DNA of 64,000 nucleotides from Tritrichomonas musculus. Taxonomy: Eukaryota; Parabasalia; Tritrichomonadida; Tritrichomonadidae. The DNA is taken from assembly GCA_039105265.1 (NCBI GenBank), contig JAPFFF010000012.1:4526001-4590000 (forward strand). The letters are read 5' to 3'. The translations under genes were made by a program, and so were the position numbers. Under the pieces are notes generated by a model. The model did not search any database, was not told the origin of the DNA, and saw nothing but the letters and a program-made list of their open reading frames with translations. Below, in pieces: positions 55,102-64,000 of the stretch (within the stretch, counting starts at the first letter, position 1; each line of letters begins with the position of its first letter).

Positions 55102-56156
55102 CAGGGATGTTTATCGATAGTGTCCGATAACGGTTAAATACGTTGCCAATATTATCGATATTATCGGGAGTAGAGTAGAATAACCGATACTATCCGATAA
55201 TAAATATCATTATCGATAAAAACGGTTTTTATCATGGCCAATAATGACCGATATTTTTAACTTTTTTAAGGTAAAGAAAAGATATTTACTAGAAATTATG
55301 GCTATTTAATTGTTATATAATTATATAAAAGTTATTTTTTCAAGTAATGACATATAAAAAAGCTTGTATGTACAAATGATCAAATTATTAAAAAAGATTT
55401 TTTATATTTCATAGGAAATTAACTTTTATTATAATAAAAGATAAGTAATATATTATAATTCTAATAATATTTAAGTATGAAATTTAAAATCAATAAAGAT
55501 AATTTTATTTTGGCAAAAAAATTAAATTTATCAAAAAGTGAACACGATAACTTTTTGTAAATTAATAAAATTCTCTCCATTTCTCTAAATATTTTTAGAC
55601 TTGATATTCTTTTAATAAAAAAAAACGCAAATTATTTTGGTAGCATTGCATTAATATTTCATTACATATTAAGATTCGTTAATTTGCAAATATGGAAATA
55701 ATTTAATACTGAGAAGATATGAGGAAATTATCGTCTTATAACTTTGTTCTTAATCATAATCTTTTTTTGTTGGCCAATTGGTTCTTTTTTAAAAATTTTG
55801 AAAATAATCTTTTTATGTATTAATCAAAAACCTGATTTTTTAGCTTCTCATTATTATATTGGACATATAATGCACCCTGACCTTATTTCGCTTATTTCAG
55901 CATGCGCTATTGAAGTACAAATAAAAATATAAAATTCCAAATTTTATTCAAAAATGAAAAAAAAAAGTATGGAAATTTTATTATAAAATATCGGAGAATA
56001 TCGAACCGTAACCGTCCGATAGTGACCAAATATCGGCGGTTTTGCTTAACGTATTTATCGATAATTATTGGTTATCGAACAAATTTTTATCGATATTATC
56101 GGACTATCGATAATGAGCCGATAATCGATATTTATCATCATCGATCGACAACCCTG
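55102..56156. mobile_element. Ac-type hAT MITE with perfect 8-bp target duplication
   Basis: The ends are CAGGGATGTTTATCGAT and the inverted CAGGGTTGTCGATCGAT, the classical hAT CAGGGNTG terminus. The flanking 8-bp duplication ATATAATT is perfect (55094-55101 and 56157-56164). Both subterminal regions are crowded with CCGATA and TATCGATA motifs, the likely transposase-binding repeats. The 1,055-bp unit has no intact transposase. A 62-codon frame at 55744-55932 contains FLASHYYIGHIMHPDL, faintly like the LAxxLxP region of hAT transposases, and may be a relic. Confidence 0.88.
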
Positions 56157-56164
56157 ATATAATT

Positions 56165-56509
56165 GAAAATAGAGTGATTTTCCTAAGATATTAACGATTG
56201 AAAATTTATAATTTTGAGAAATGACTTATTCAATAATTTTTATCAAAAAGCTTATCATTTGACTAAACATACTCAGAAAAATGTACTCCGTTGGATAATC
56301 CATACACAAATAAATAAAAATATGCTATAAGTTATTGAAAATCAAGTGAAATGGGCGTAGCTTACAAAACCCGAAACTCTTGAAATAACTTTTTGAAATA
56401 AATATTTTTTAATTTTTGAATGATTAAATTTGTTCTCTCAAAAAGTTGGAATTTTATTTCAAAGAAAAATTTTATTTTCTCTCAATTTCTAGAAAATTTA
56501 TGGACTTCG
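56165..56509. other. Upstream region of the Pmp-like gene
   Basis: A+T-rich. A CTCTCAATTTCTAG stretch (Inr-like TCAATTT at 56482) lies 26 nt before the preferred ATG at 56510. A short out-of-frame ATG at 56500 lies between them. The open frame continues upstream to an ATG at 56420, which has no good Inr before it. Confidence 0.45.
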
Positions 56510-59500
56510 ATGATTAAATTTATTTATTTTGCAGCCATTATCTACAGTTTGCGTGCATTTTCTTTAAAAGAAAGTTCCTCCTTTTTAGTAAATTCATCAA
56601 AAAAGCATTCATCAAAAATTGGCACATCAAAACTCATTTTGACTTCGTTAACGCCAGATAATGATTTTATTTGTAGCGCATCAACTGAAATTAAATCAGA
56701 ATCTTTTTCGGATATGATTAGAATCAAAAGTGATGTAGGATGCCAATCTATATCAATAATTAAATGCACTTTTGACAAAATTACAATAAACTCTGAAAAT
56801 TCTCAATTATACGGTCAATTTTCCATTATATATGTCAAAGAAAATGACTTATTAATCGACGAATCTACTTTTCAAGAGTGTTCTTCCAAATCACCAATAT
56901 CATCTTCGTCAATAGATTACACCGAGTCGAATTTTCTCACCTGCCATATTGTTTTTATAGACAAAAATCCGAATCATGATGTAACGATCAATAATTGTGA
57001 TTTTTTAGATAATGGATTAGATAGCGAATCAGATGGAACAATCATTTTTTCAAATAGGGCGAAAAATATTGAAATATCGTTTTGTCAATTTAAATCCGAT
57101 AAAAGATTTACTAGAGCATTTCAATCTATCTATACTCCCAGCGTAATCTTATCATATAATACTTTTTTCAAAATGACAGGTCCAATTGGGCAAAATGGCG
57201 GGGCTCTTTTAATTCAATTTTCAAGCAATGTTTCGATAAGCGATTGCGTTTTTGATTCCAACAATCTACAGCCAAATTCAATGTCAAATGATGAAATTTT
57301 CGGATCATCTTTTTTTGTCAATTTAAATGACACTTTTTTCTTCACAAATAACACAATACAAAACCACGACATCTACATAAACAGTGTCATCGCATTCAAC
57401 ACAAACAAAGTTTCTAATAAAATTTTCATTTTAAACTCGAGCTTCATAAACAACAAGTACTCAAAAAGTTTTGACGGATGCGGAATCGGTTTTTTAGCGA
57501 AAGACGACGAATCCGTTTCATTAAATATTGTGTTTCTCGGCTGCACATTTAGCCAGAATGGAGAAGGAACAAGCAGCGGATTGGACTCAGCTGCTGGCGT
57601 TTTTGGATGGTCGAGAGAAGCGTCTTCTTTATCGTTCATCAGCTGCAATTTTGAGTCAAACAATGTCTTGCCTTCATCAAGTTTGATTAGCATACAAAAC
57701 GGCAATTTTCTATTGATTGAAAACTGCACAATTAACGAGCCTATAAAATATAGTGTGTTAACTTTTCAGCCGTTTACTAAAGCTGGAATTGGTGATGATA
57801 ACGAGGTTAGAATAGTTAGCACATCGTTGGTTAACACCGACGTTTCAAGCAAAGTAAAAAATGATCTGATTCTAATCAACAAAGAAAGCGAGATTAGCAC
57901 CTCGTTAATTATCAGCGATTGTATTTTTTCTGACATTTCATTGGACAATGTAAATTCAATCATTCACTGCGTTTCAAACATAAAATCAATCAAAATCATG
58001 AATACAAGAATCACATACAGTGGCCAAAATACTGGAAGCAACGTAATTAAGCCTCAATCGTCGCGTGTTGGTGTTTTGGAATTCATTGATTGCACTTTTG
58101 AGAAATGCTTCGGTGGTGGAGCAATCAGCATTCAAGATCCATTGTGCTCGAACTTTGACATAAAAATATCAGAATGCACGTTTTTGGACTGCTACACATC
58201 TGAAAATGGCGGAGGAGCGATTGCCATAACAACGAATAAGAGCGTGCAAATTGAAAACTGTTATTTTGAAAACTGCAGAGTTGAAAACACGAATTCTTAC
58301 AGCGATATCAAAGGAGGAGCGATCTTTGTTAAATACAACGAGAAGAGTGACAAATTTCATTTGGCAAACATCACAATAAATGGCACTATTACAAACACAG
58401 ATTGTAGTGCAATTTGTTTCGAATGCCAAGAATGTGATGCTTTTTTTGTCCACGATTGTAACTTCATTAATTGCAAAACACGTTGCTTTTTGAGGTCATC
58501 ATACAATGTTCTCTCATCTCCAGATTCTGTTAAACAGTTTGAATGCACTAATACTAGTTTTGTGTTTGATGAAAAGTCTGCTTCCAATCCACGAGCTGTT
58601 TTTGTTGAGTCATCAACGTTTGCTTTTGATAGCTGCAGTTTTATTCGTTGTGGATCTGAGTCGGTCGATGAAGGAGGTTCGATATTTTATGATGGAACTG
58701 ATTCTTCAACTGAAACGATCTCGATTATTAATTGCATCTTTGATGAGTGTCATGCTGTTGATTCTGGAGCTGTCAAGCTCAAATTAAACACGTCATCAAC
58801 GGCTCCTCATTTATCAAACAATTCAATAATTCATTTAGAATCGGTTTATTCAATGACAATTGAATATAAAAACTCAGAATTAAGTGAAATTGTCATTTTT
58901 GAAAGACATAAATTCATCGGAAACACAGGTGCAGTTGATGGTGGAGGCTCTGGCGTTTTGGTCAACAATTATCATGAAGATGAGAATGATTTTTGGGTTC
59001 ATCTTCATTTCATCAATTGTGATTTTATAAATAATTATTCGCCATACAACGGCGGAGGTTTTGGAATTGGATCTAACTACTCTGTCAAGTCAACGCAGCT
59101 CTCGATTGAATCGTGCTTTTTTTCAGGAAATCGTTGTGATGGATCCAATGGCGGAGGAGCTCTTTGGATAAGAACATCGAACATGTGCACCGTTTTTAAT
59201 AGCATTTTTGTGAATAATTCATCATCAGAAACAAACTCATCAAATGGAGGCGCGATCTATTTAAGTTTTTCATCGAAATTGGTCTCGATGTGGATAAACA
59301 ACTGTTCTTTTGTCAACAATTCGTCTCCATCACCTCATTCAAAAGGTCATTGTATTTATTCGACACTTCTGTATGGAATCATTGACATATTATTTAGTAA
59401 TTTCACAGATAATGGTTTTGGCAATGAAAATCCAAATTCCGTTGTTTACACCAATTCAGAGCTCAGCATTTTGTATACAAAAATTGAGTTCACTGATAAA

Positions 59501-62500
59501 GAAAAAGCGTTTTCAAGAGCAATTTTCATTGGCACTTCTTCGAGACTATCAATGAGAGGAAATCGAATTGTTAACTGTTCTTATCGAAGTGGAAGTGGGG
59601 CAGCTTTATATTACCAAATTGTCAAAAATCGAGAATCAAGTGATGTTTCGATCTTTGACAACACTTTCATTAACAACACTGCAAGTGATATTGGAACAGA
59701 AATGTATTTTTTCATCAATAGCTCTCCTGATATTTACAATTGTTCGTTCTATAATGAAGATTGTAAAACGCGACCCATTTACATCCAATTTGAAAAAGAG
59801 CAGAATTTTACATTGAAATATGATTCGTTATGTTTTTATAACTGTAATTTTAATTATAATCAATTTGTTCCTTATTTTCCAACGTATCTTGTGAGTGGAA
59901 ACAATGAACCATTTGTATATACTAATTGTGAATTCATATCTTGTCAAAACATTCCTTTTCTTTTCGATAATTTGTATCCTGTTGAGTTTGAATATTGCAA
60001 ATTTCATGAGAATGTGAATGAGAATTACTTCATTAATATAAAATACGTTAAATATGCTTCGATAACGAATTGTGAGTTCATAAATATCACTTTGTTGCCA
60101 AATCCTTCTGAATCTTACACTGGAAAAGTTGATTTAATGATGATTAACATTTATCAAGTTCCTCTGACAATTCGCAACACTGTTTTTCAAAACATTCATT
60201 TTCAAGAGGACAATGATAAAATATCAAATGATTTCATTTTTCAAATTGAAGGTAATTTGCATATGTTTGACACTTCGTTGATTAATTGTTCGTCCTTTAA
60301 AAATGCAATTTATTTCAACCCTCCAATCAGGCCTGTTTATGACGAGGAGCAACAGAAATATCTTCCTAATTCGTTTGAAATGTACAATTGCGTTGTCGAT
60401 AATTGTGGATTGGTTTCAATTAACGATTGGACACAGCAAGTGAATGTTTGTGGCTCGTTGTTTGCAAATTCAATCGACGGTTTGAAGTACACTTCAAATA
60501 GACCAATCTATAGTTATCTTGTTTACGACGTTGTCCAGTTTGAAAACAATGTTTTCGACGGATTTACAAACTCTGCTTGCATATTCACTGTTATAAACGA
60601 TATAGACATAAGAAACTTGACACTTAGAAACTGTGCAAGTTTAGGAAACGATTGTCAGCCAATTTTCAAACTTGACGTTAAAAACAAAACGATAAATCAC
60701 TTCATTTTTGATCAGTTCACGTTTGAAAATAACAGATTTAATAACAGTGATGATCAAAGATGGATGAATGGAGGAGGAACTGGCTTTGTGCTTGATTTGG
60801 CATTCATGAATGAGGAAAATGATTCTAAAGAAGTTGAGTTGTATTTCATCGATTGCAGCTTCACTTCGAATAATGCGGAACTGAATGGTGGAGCTTTTGC
60901 ATTCAATGACTCATTCAATGATACAAAAACATTTCTGAATGTGTTGAATTGCAGCTTTAAAGATAACACGTGCAACACGTCACAAGGAAGTTCGTTGTGC
61001 TTGGATGTCAGAAAATTGTCTGTTGAAAATTGCATCTTTAAATCAGAGAGTAACTCAACAATTTATCTCCATCATTTTAATTCAAGTCTTGGAACCTCCA
61101 AAGAAGTTTTTTCTTTCAATAATTGCCCATTTGTAAGCAGCAGGGAGCATCCCATTCACATCAGCAACTGCATGAGTGAAGTAAACATTTCAAGCTGTTC
61201 TTTTACTTATCAAAAAGACGTTGTCTATATTGAGCAATGTAAAAGTGACGTTTACATTAATGACTGCTTCTTTATGCTTGCAAATGAATTTGCTGTTTTT
61301 GATGATTTTTCTCAGCCTTCTTGCTCTATTTATGTGCAAACAGAGGCTTCATTAACGATAAAGAACATAGTTTATAAGGTGAATGATCAAGAAAAAGTAC
61401 CTGATTACGCGATCGCCTGTGATTGCAACGAATCATTCATTGTGAGCGACTCTTTGCTCAATTCATGCGGACTCTGCATTCTTCCTAATTCGCAGATCTC
61501 TGGTCAAATAAAGATAGCAAACATTTCATTCAAAAATGTCAACTGTGGATTCTTCTTCCAGCCATTGAATGAAGTCCGACCAAAAGCGTCACTTTTGATA
61601 ATAGAATGTATGTTTTCTGCCTCACGAAATGCGCTGAAGTTGTCATTGATGAACGACAAAATAACATTCAAAAACAGCACAATATGTGACTGTGTGAATC
61701 TTGATGAAAGTCCAAGCAAATCATCATTCATTGAAATCAGACTCGATTCATTTGAATCACCAGCACGCTTCGTATTCGACACAATCAAGTTCGAGCATAA
61801 CAAATATCTCAGACCGAAGGAACTGACAAAAGGATTCAGCGGTGGAATTGGCCTTAATGTCTTTGCGTCTTCGAGTGGACAATCGTTCAACTTAGAGTTC
61901 AACGAATGCATTTTTGTGTCCAACGAAGCAACTGATGGAAAAGGCATCGAAAGCGGAGATGATGAAAACAGTTCACATTCAGGCGGATGTCTCTACTACG
62001 TTGATGACAACGAGTACAATTTATCGTCTCTGTCGTTTGTCGGTTGTATTTTCAATGACAACTTTGCACTTGGAAAAGGTGGTATTGCTTACATAGAAGC
62101 TGCTTCCGGTGGCTTCTTGTTGTTCTCAAACTGCTCGTTCATTCAGAACCGTGCTGGAATTGATGCTGCCTCACTTTTTGTGAAAAACGGAAACAATTTC
62201 ACTCTCGAATATTCCGATTTTGTCAACAATTCGGCTTTGCGAATGACTTCTTCATCGTCCTTGATACCTGCTGATTCACTGTCTCTCGTTCCATGTGCTG
62301 GTGTCATCATAAAGCAGACTCGCTTTATCAAGTCTGTCTTAATGGATCAGCAAACAAACGTCCAATTGGTGATTTCGAGCACGAATTCGAACTCGGATGT
62401 TAAAATTGACGTTTTTGACTCCATTTTCACGGTCATCAATCCTTCAAGAAGCATTCTTGTTCTTCGTAACACGAATGCAAACTCAGAAATCACATTGAAC

Positions 62501-63166
62501 AACAACTCGTTCACTCACTTCTTCTCCTTTAATGGAACAATTCAGAACAAGCCTTTCAGTGACGTTTCGAGGCTTCTTCTTTCTGCTCGAGACGATTTTG
62601 TTCCTATTTTTATTGATGCCAATTTGTCTGGCAAAATAAAGATTGCTGATTCGTGCTTCGATGCTTCTTCTATGTATTCGTTTTCAGGAGAAAATGTTGG
62701 CCTTAGTAACGAAGCTTCAAATGCTCCTTCGAATCTCGTGAGTGAAAGTCAAAACATTCTGAAAAGTTTTAAATGTATCTTTCCGTCTGAAATTGAAGAA
62801 ATTCTTGAGATCATTTATGACGATACAGAATCACCTTCAGTTGGACCTGAACCTGGAGATGTTGATAATAATGATGGCAAGAAGAAGCTGCTGATAGGAC
62901 TGATTGTTGGCATTGTTGCTCTCGTTTTGATTGTCGTCATTGTGATTGTAATTGTCGTCGTTGTGAGAAAGAAAAAGAAGAAGGAATTGGAAAATAAATT
63001 GAAAAGTGAGGCAGAAAAAGATTCAGCCGATGAAAACGATTTAGAAATTAAATTCAAATATGCAACACACGCAATGACGCAGGAAAATCCTCTGTTCGCA
63101 ATCGGCTCAATGGACGTCACTGATAAATTTTCTGGTGAAGAGTCTACTGGATCAAAAGATGAATAG
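56510..63166 (+). CDS. Pmp-like surface protein (parallel beta-helix, single-pass)
   Basis: 2,218 residues from the ATG at 56510, chosen because it begins directly with a signal-peptide-like segment (MIKFIYFAAIIYSLRAFSL). Starting at 56420 would bury this behind 30 residues. The ectodomain is an array of ~25-35-residue rungs with Cys/Phe positions (NCxFxxN) and repeated GG[AG][ILF] motifs (NGGALLIQ, ENGGGAIAI, NGGGALWI, NGGAIYLS, NGGAFAF, GGIAYIE). This is the hallmark of the Chlamydia-Pmp-like family that is expanded in trichomonads. A transmembrane helix (~2125-2152, GLIVGIVALVLIVVIVIVIV) is followed by a Lys cluster and a ~60-residue cytoplasmic tail containing ENPLF, which resembles NPxY/F endocytic signals. 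It probably serves in adhesion or host-surface contact. G+C content is higher than in the flanks. No internal stop. Confidence 0.88.
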   Translation: MIKFIYFAAIIYSLRAFSLKESSSFLVNSSKKHSSKIGTSKLILTSLTPDNDFICSASTEIKSESFSDMIRIKSDVGCQSISIIKCTFDKITINSENSQLYGQFSIIYVKENDLLIDESTFQECSSKSPISSSSIDYTESNFLTCHIVFIDKNPNHDVTINNCDFLDNGLDSESDGTIIFSNRAKNIEISFCQFKSDKRFTRAFQSIYTPSVILSYNTFFKMTGPIGQNGGALLIQFSSNVSISDCVFDSNNLQPNSMSNDEIFGSSFFVNLNDTFFFTNNTIQNHDIYINSVIAFNTNKVSNKIFILNSSFINNKYSKSFDGCGIGFLAKDDESVSLNIVFLGCTFSQNGEGTSSGLDSAAGVFGWSREASSLSFISCNFESNNVLPSSSLISIQNGNFLLIENCTINEPIKYSVLTFQPFTKAGIGDDNEVRIVSTSLVNTDVSSKVKNDLILINKESEISTSLIISDCIFSDISLDNVNSIIHCVSNIKSIKIMNTRITYSGQNTGSNVIKPQSSRVGVLEFIDCTFEKCFGGGAISIQDPLCSNFDIKISECTFLDCYTSENGGGAIAITTNKSVQIENCYFENCRVENTNSYSDIKGGAIFVKYNEKSDKFHLANITINGTITNTDCSAICFECQECDAFFVHDCNFINCKTRCFLRSSYNVLSSPDSVKQFECTNTSFVFDEKSASNPRAVFVESSTFAFDSCSFIRCGSESVDEGGSIFYDGTDSSTETISIINCIFDECHAVDSGAVKLKLNTSSTAPHLSNNSIIHLESVYSMTIEYKNSELSEIVIFERHKFIGNTGAVDGGGSGVLVNNYHEDENDFWVHLHFINCDFINNYSPYNGGGFGIGSNYSVKSTQLSIESCFFSGNRCDGSNGGGALWIRTSNMCTVFNSIFVNNSSSETNSSNGGAIYLSFSSKLVSMWINNCSFVNNSSPSPHSKGHCIYSTLLYGIIDILFSNFTDNGFGNENPNSVVYTNSELSILYTKIEFTDKEKAFSRAIFIGTSSRLSMRGNRIVNCSYRSGSGAALYYQIVKNRESSDVSIFDNTFINNTASDIGTEMYFFINSSPDIYNCSFYNEDCKTRPIYIQFEKEQNFTLKYDSLCFYNCNFNYNQFVPYFPTYLVSGNNEPFVYTNCEFISCQNIPFLFDNLYPVEFEYCKFHENVNENYFINIKYVKYASITNCEFINITLLPNPSESYTGKVDLMMINIYQVPLTIRNTVFQNIHFQEDNDKISNDFIFQIEGNLHMFDTSLINCSSFKNAIYFNPPIRPVYDEEQQKYLPNSFEMYNCVVDNCGLVSINDWTQQVNVCGSLFANSIDGLKYTSNRPIYSYLVYDVVQFENNVFDGFTNSACIFTVINDIDIRNLTLRNCASLGNDCQPIFKLDVKNKTINHFIFDQFTFENNRFNNSDDQRWMNGGGTGFVLDLAFMNEENDSKEVELYFIDCSFTSNNAELNGGAFAFNDSFNDTKTFLNVLNCSFKDNTCNTSQGSSLCLDVRKLSVENCIFKSESNSTIYLHHFNSSLGTSKEVFSFNNCPFVSSREHPIHISNCMSEVNISSCSFTYQKDVVYIEQCKSDVYINDCFFMLANEFAVFDDFSQPSCSIYVQTEASLTIKNIVYKVNDQEKVPDYAIACDCNESFIVSDSLLNSCGLCILPNSQISGQIKIANISFKNVNCGFFFQPLNEVRPKASLLIIECMFSASRNALKLSLMNDKITFKNSTICDCVNLDESPSKSSFIEIRLDSFESPARFVFDTIKFEHNKYLRPKELTKGFSGGIGLNVFASSSGQSFNLEFNECIFVSNEATDGKGIESGDDENSSHSGGCLYYVDDNEYNLSSLSFVGCIFNDNFALGKGGIAYIEAASGGFLLFSNCSFIQNRAGIDAASLFVKNGNNFTLEYSDFVNNSALRMTSSSSLIPADSLSLVPCAGVIIKQTRFIKSVLMDQQTNVQLVISSTNSNSDVKIDVFDSIFTVINPSRSILVLRNTNANSEITLNNNSFTHFFSFNGTIQNKPFSDVSRLLLSARDDFVPIFIDANLSGKIKIADSCFDASSMYSFSGENVGLSNEASNAPSNLVSESQNILKSFKCIFPSEIEEILEIIYDDTESPSVGPEPGDVDNNDGKKKLLIGLIVGIVALVLIVVIVIVIVVVVRKKKKKELENKLKSEAEKDSADENDLEIKFKYATHAMTQENPLFAIGSMDVTDKFSGEESTGSKDE

Positions 63167-63510
63167 AAAAAGAAAAGTAGTTCAAATTTTTAATTGTTTT
63201 TTCCCGATTTCTTATTAAAAATGAGCTTTGGTCAAGCTCGGATGTTAGAAATAATTATATTTCATAAGATATGTAAAAGTTGGGACAATGAATAAATTCA
63301 TCGTTCTAACTTCGGAACATGTAATATTAACTTAGCGAAAAATCAATTTTTTAATTATTGTTGGTAAAAATTTAATAGTTTATTTCCTTCTCTTTTTTTT
63401 TTTTTTTAAAAAAAAAAAAATATGTTATTTTCCTTCTTTTGATTTTGTTATGAGTGAGAAAATAGCACTTTTGATGTCTAAAAATATAATTGAAGAAAAT
63501 TAAAAAAAAT
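63167..63510. other. Intergenic spacer between the Pmp-like gene and tRNA-Lys
   Basis: No gene. A T-run followed by an A-run (about 63395-63420) forms a potential hairpin. The T-rich DNA just before 63511 serves as the tRNA terminator. Confidence 0.5.
63502..63510 (-). terminator. RNA polymerase III terminator of tRNA-Lys
   Basis: A run of A on the plus strand (T-run in transcript sense) lies 1-2 nt downstream of the tRNA 3' end, the usual pol III stop. Confidence 0.75.
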
Positions 63511-63583
63511 GCCTCCGACGGGACTCGAACACGCGACACTCGGATTAAAAGTCCGATGCTCTAGCCGACTGAGCTACGAAGGC
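63511..63583 (-). tRNA. tRNA-Lys: tRNA-Lys (anticodon UUU)
   Basis: 73 nt. The minus strand reads GCCTTCG (acceptor), TAGCTCAGTCGGCTAGAGC (D arm and A box), and TCGGA-CTTTTAA-TCCGA (anticodon stem and loop, anticodon TTT). It continues with variable GTGTC, then GCGTGTTCGAGTCCCGT (T arm and B box) and CGGAGGC (acceptor). The 7-bp acceptor stem pairs with one G-U. No intron, and CCA is not encoded, as expected for a eukaryote. Confidence 0.96.
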
Positions 63584-63794
63584 TTTCTATATTCACAAAT
63601 TATTATTGATATAATATAAAAATATTTTTAGCGAATATCTATAAATACAAATGAAATTTAAAACCTTAGAAGATATTATAAAAAGCATCTGATATATGCA
63701 AATGAAAACAAATATTTTATATATTATTTGAAGAAAATTTATAAAATTATTATAGTAATATACTATTGAAAATATATATTAATTAATATATAAA
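63584..63794. other. Short A+T-rich spacer
   Basis: No feature is seen apart from the upstream flank of the tRNA gene and the 3' flank of the ATPase gene. Confidence 0.5.
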
Positions 63795-64000
63795 TTATTT
63801 GATTAATTCTGTTCTCATAGCATTCAAAACAGCCACGAGCATCACTCCAACGTCAGATCCTACAGATATTATCAATGGAAATCCAGGAACACAAATGCTC
63901 AAAATCATGATAGTAAACTTAACAAGCAGTGATCCAGCAATGTTCTGCATTACGATTCTTCTGGTGCATTTTGCTATTTTCCTTCCCTTTGGTAAGAGAG
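63795..64000 (-). CDS. Heavy-metal (P1B-type) cation ATPase, C-terminal end, cut by the window
   Basis: The last 68 codons are visible; the gene continues beyond 64000. The peptide contains RRIVMQNIAGSLLVKFTIMI, a hydrophobic segment, then VGSDVGVMLVAVLNAMRTEL. The order QN-(helix)-K-(helix)-DVG-x-LxxxLNAxR is characteristic of the final two membrane helices of heavy-metal-transporting P-type ATPases (CadA/ZntA/CopA group). It would pump a transition metal across a membrane. The metal cannot be told from this end. Ordinary host gene with balanced codon use. Confidence 0.8.
   Translation of the reverse strand, partial: LLPKGRKIAKCTRRIVMQNIAGSLLVKFTIMILSICVPGFPLIISVGSDVGVMLVAVLNAMRTELIK

Noticed and set aside
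55744-55932. Independent gene inside the hAT MITE
   Set aside because: 62 codons without a promoter. At most a relic of a transposase, so it is kept only as a note on the MITE.

Overview
The window looks like nuclear DNA of a trichomonad (Parabasalia, perhaps a Tritrichomonas-like species; genus not certain). The evidence is high A+T content, intronless genes, TCAYTTT-type initiator (Inr) motifs usually 12-25 nt upstream of the start codons, a very large Pmp-like beta-helix surface protein, and a Maverick/Polinton element. 

Layout. (1) 1-5058: A+T-rich intergenic DNA with no gene I can support. It holds a 364-bp TTAA-flanked MITE candidate, a 1.14-kb element with 8-9 bp flanking duplications, and a degenerate ~150-bp tandem repeat. 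(2) 5059-51634: one very large Polinton/Maverick element of 46.6 kb, bounded by 232-bp terminal inverted repeats that differ at only three positions. It looks nearly whole and young, with roughly two or three genes that look broken. (3) 51635-64000: host DNA. It holds a small intronless gene on the minus strand (52749-52907) that is easily missed, a Mutator-like MITE with 9-bp target duplication, an Ac-type hAT MITE with perfect 8-bp target duplication, a 2.2k-residue Pmp-like membrane protein, tRNA-Lys(UUU), and the 3' end of a heavy-metal P-type ATPase.

Inside the Polinton. Two mirror-image terminal blocks (5.3-8.7 kb and 50.4-51.4 kb) each contain a divergent gene pair around a shared promoter. 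A replication and regulation block (8.8-22.5 kb) carries a retroviral-type integrase, an SF3/D5-like helicase, a KilA-N protein, protein-primed DNA polymerase B, a membrane protein with duplicated ectodomains, and about ten small coiled-coil or membrane proteins. A cluster of very basic, SAP-like proteins (23.2-26.2 kb) is the likely nucleoid or core set. A morphogenesis block (27.2-38.8 kb) holds two fibre-like proteins, a penton candidate, two tandem double-jelly-roll major capsid proteins, a pVI-like minor capsid protein and the FtsK/HerA packaging ATPase. Finally, one 3,823-residue gene of unknown function fills a quarter of the element.

The promoters split the same way. A CGGTTTTGACA box immediately before the Inr occurs repeatedly in the replication block and was not seen before the morphogenesis genes. 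A different box (GAGGTCATCAC...TCATTTTT) marks the terminal blocks. This suggests regulated, possibly temporal, gene classes. The element is described here only as a fossil or resident element.
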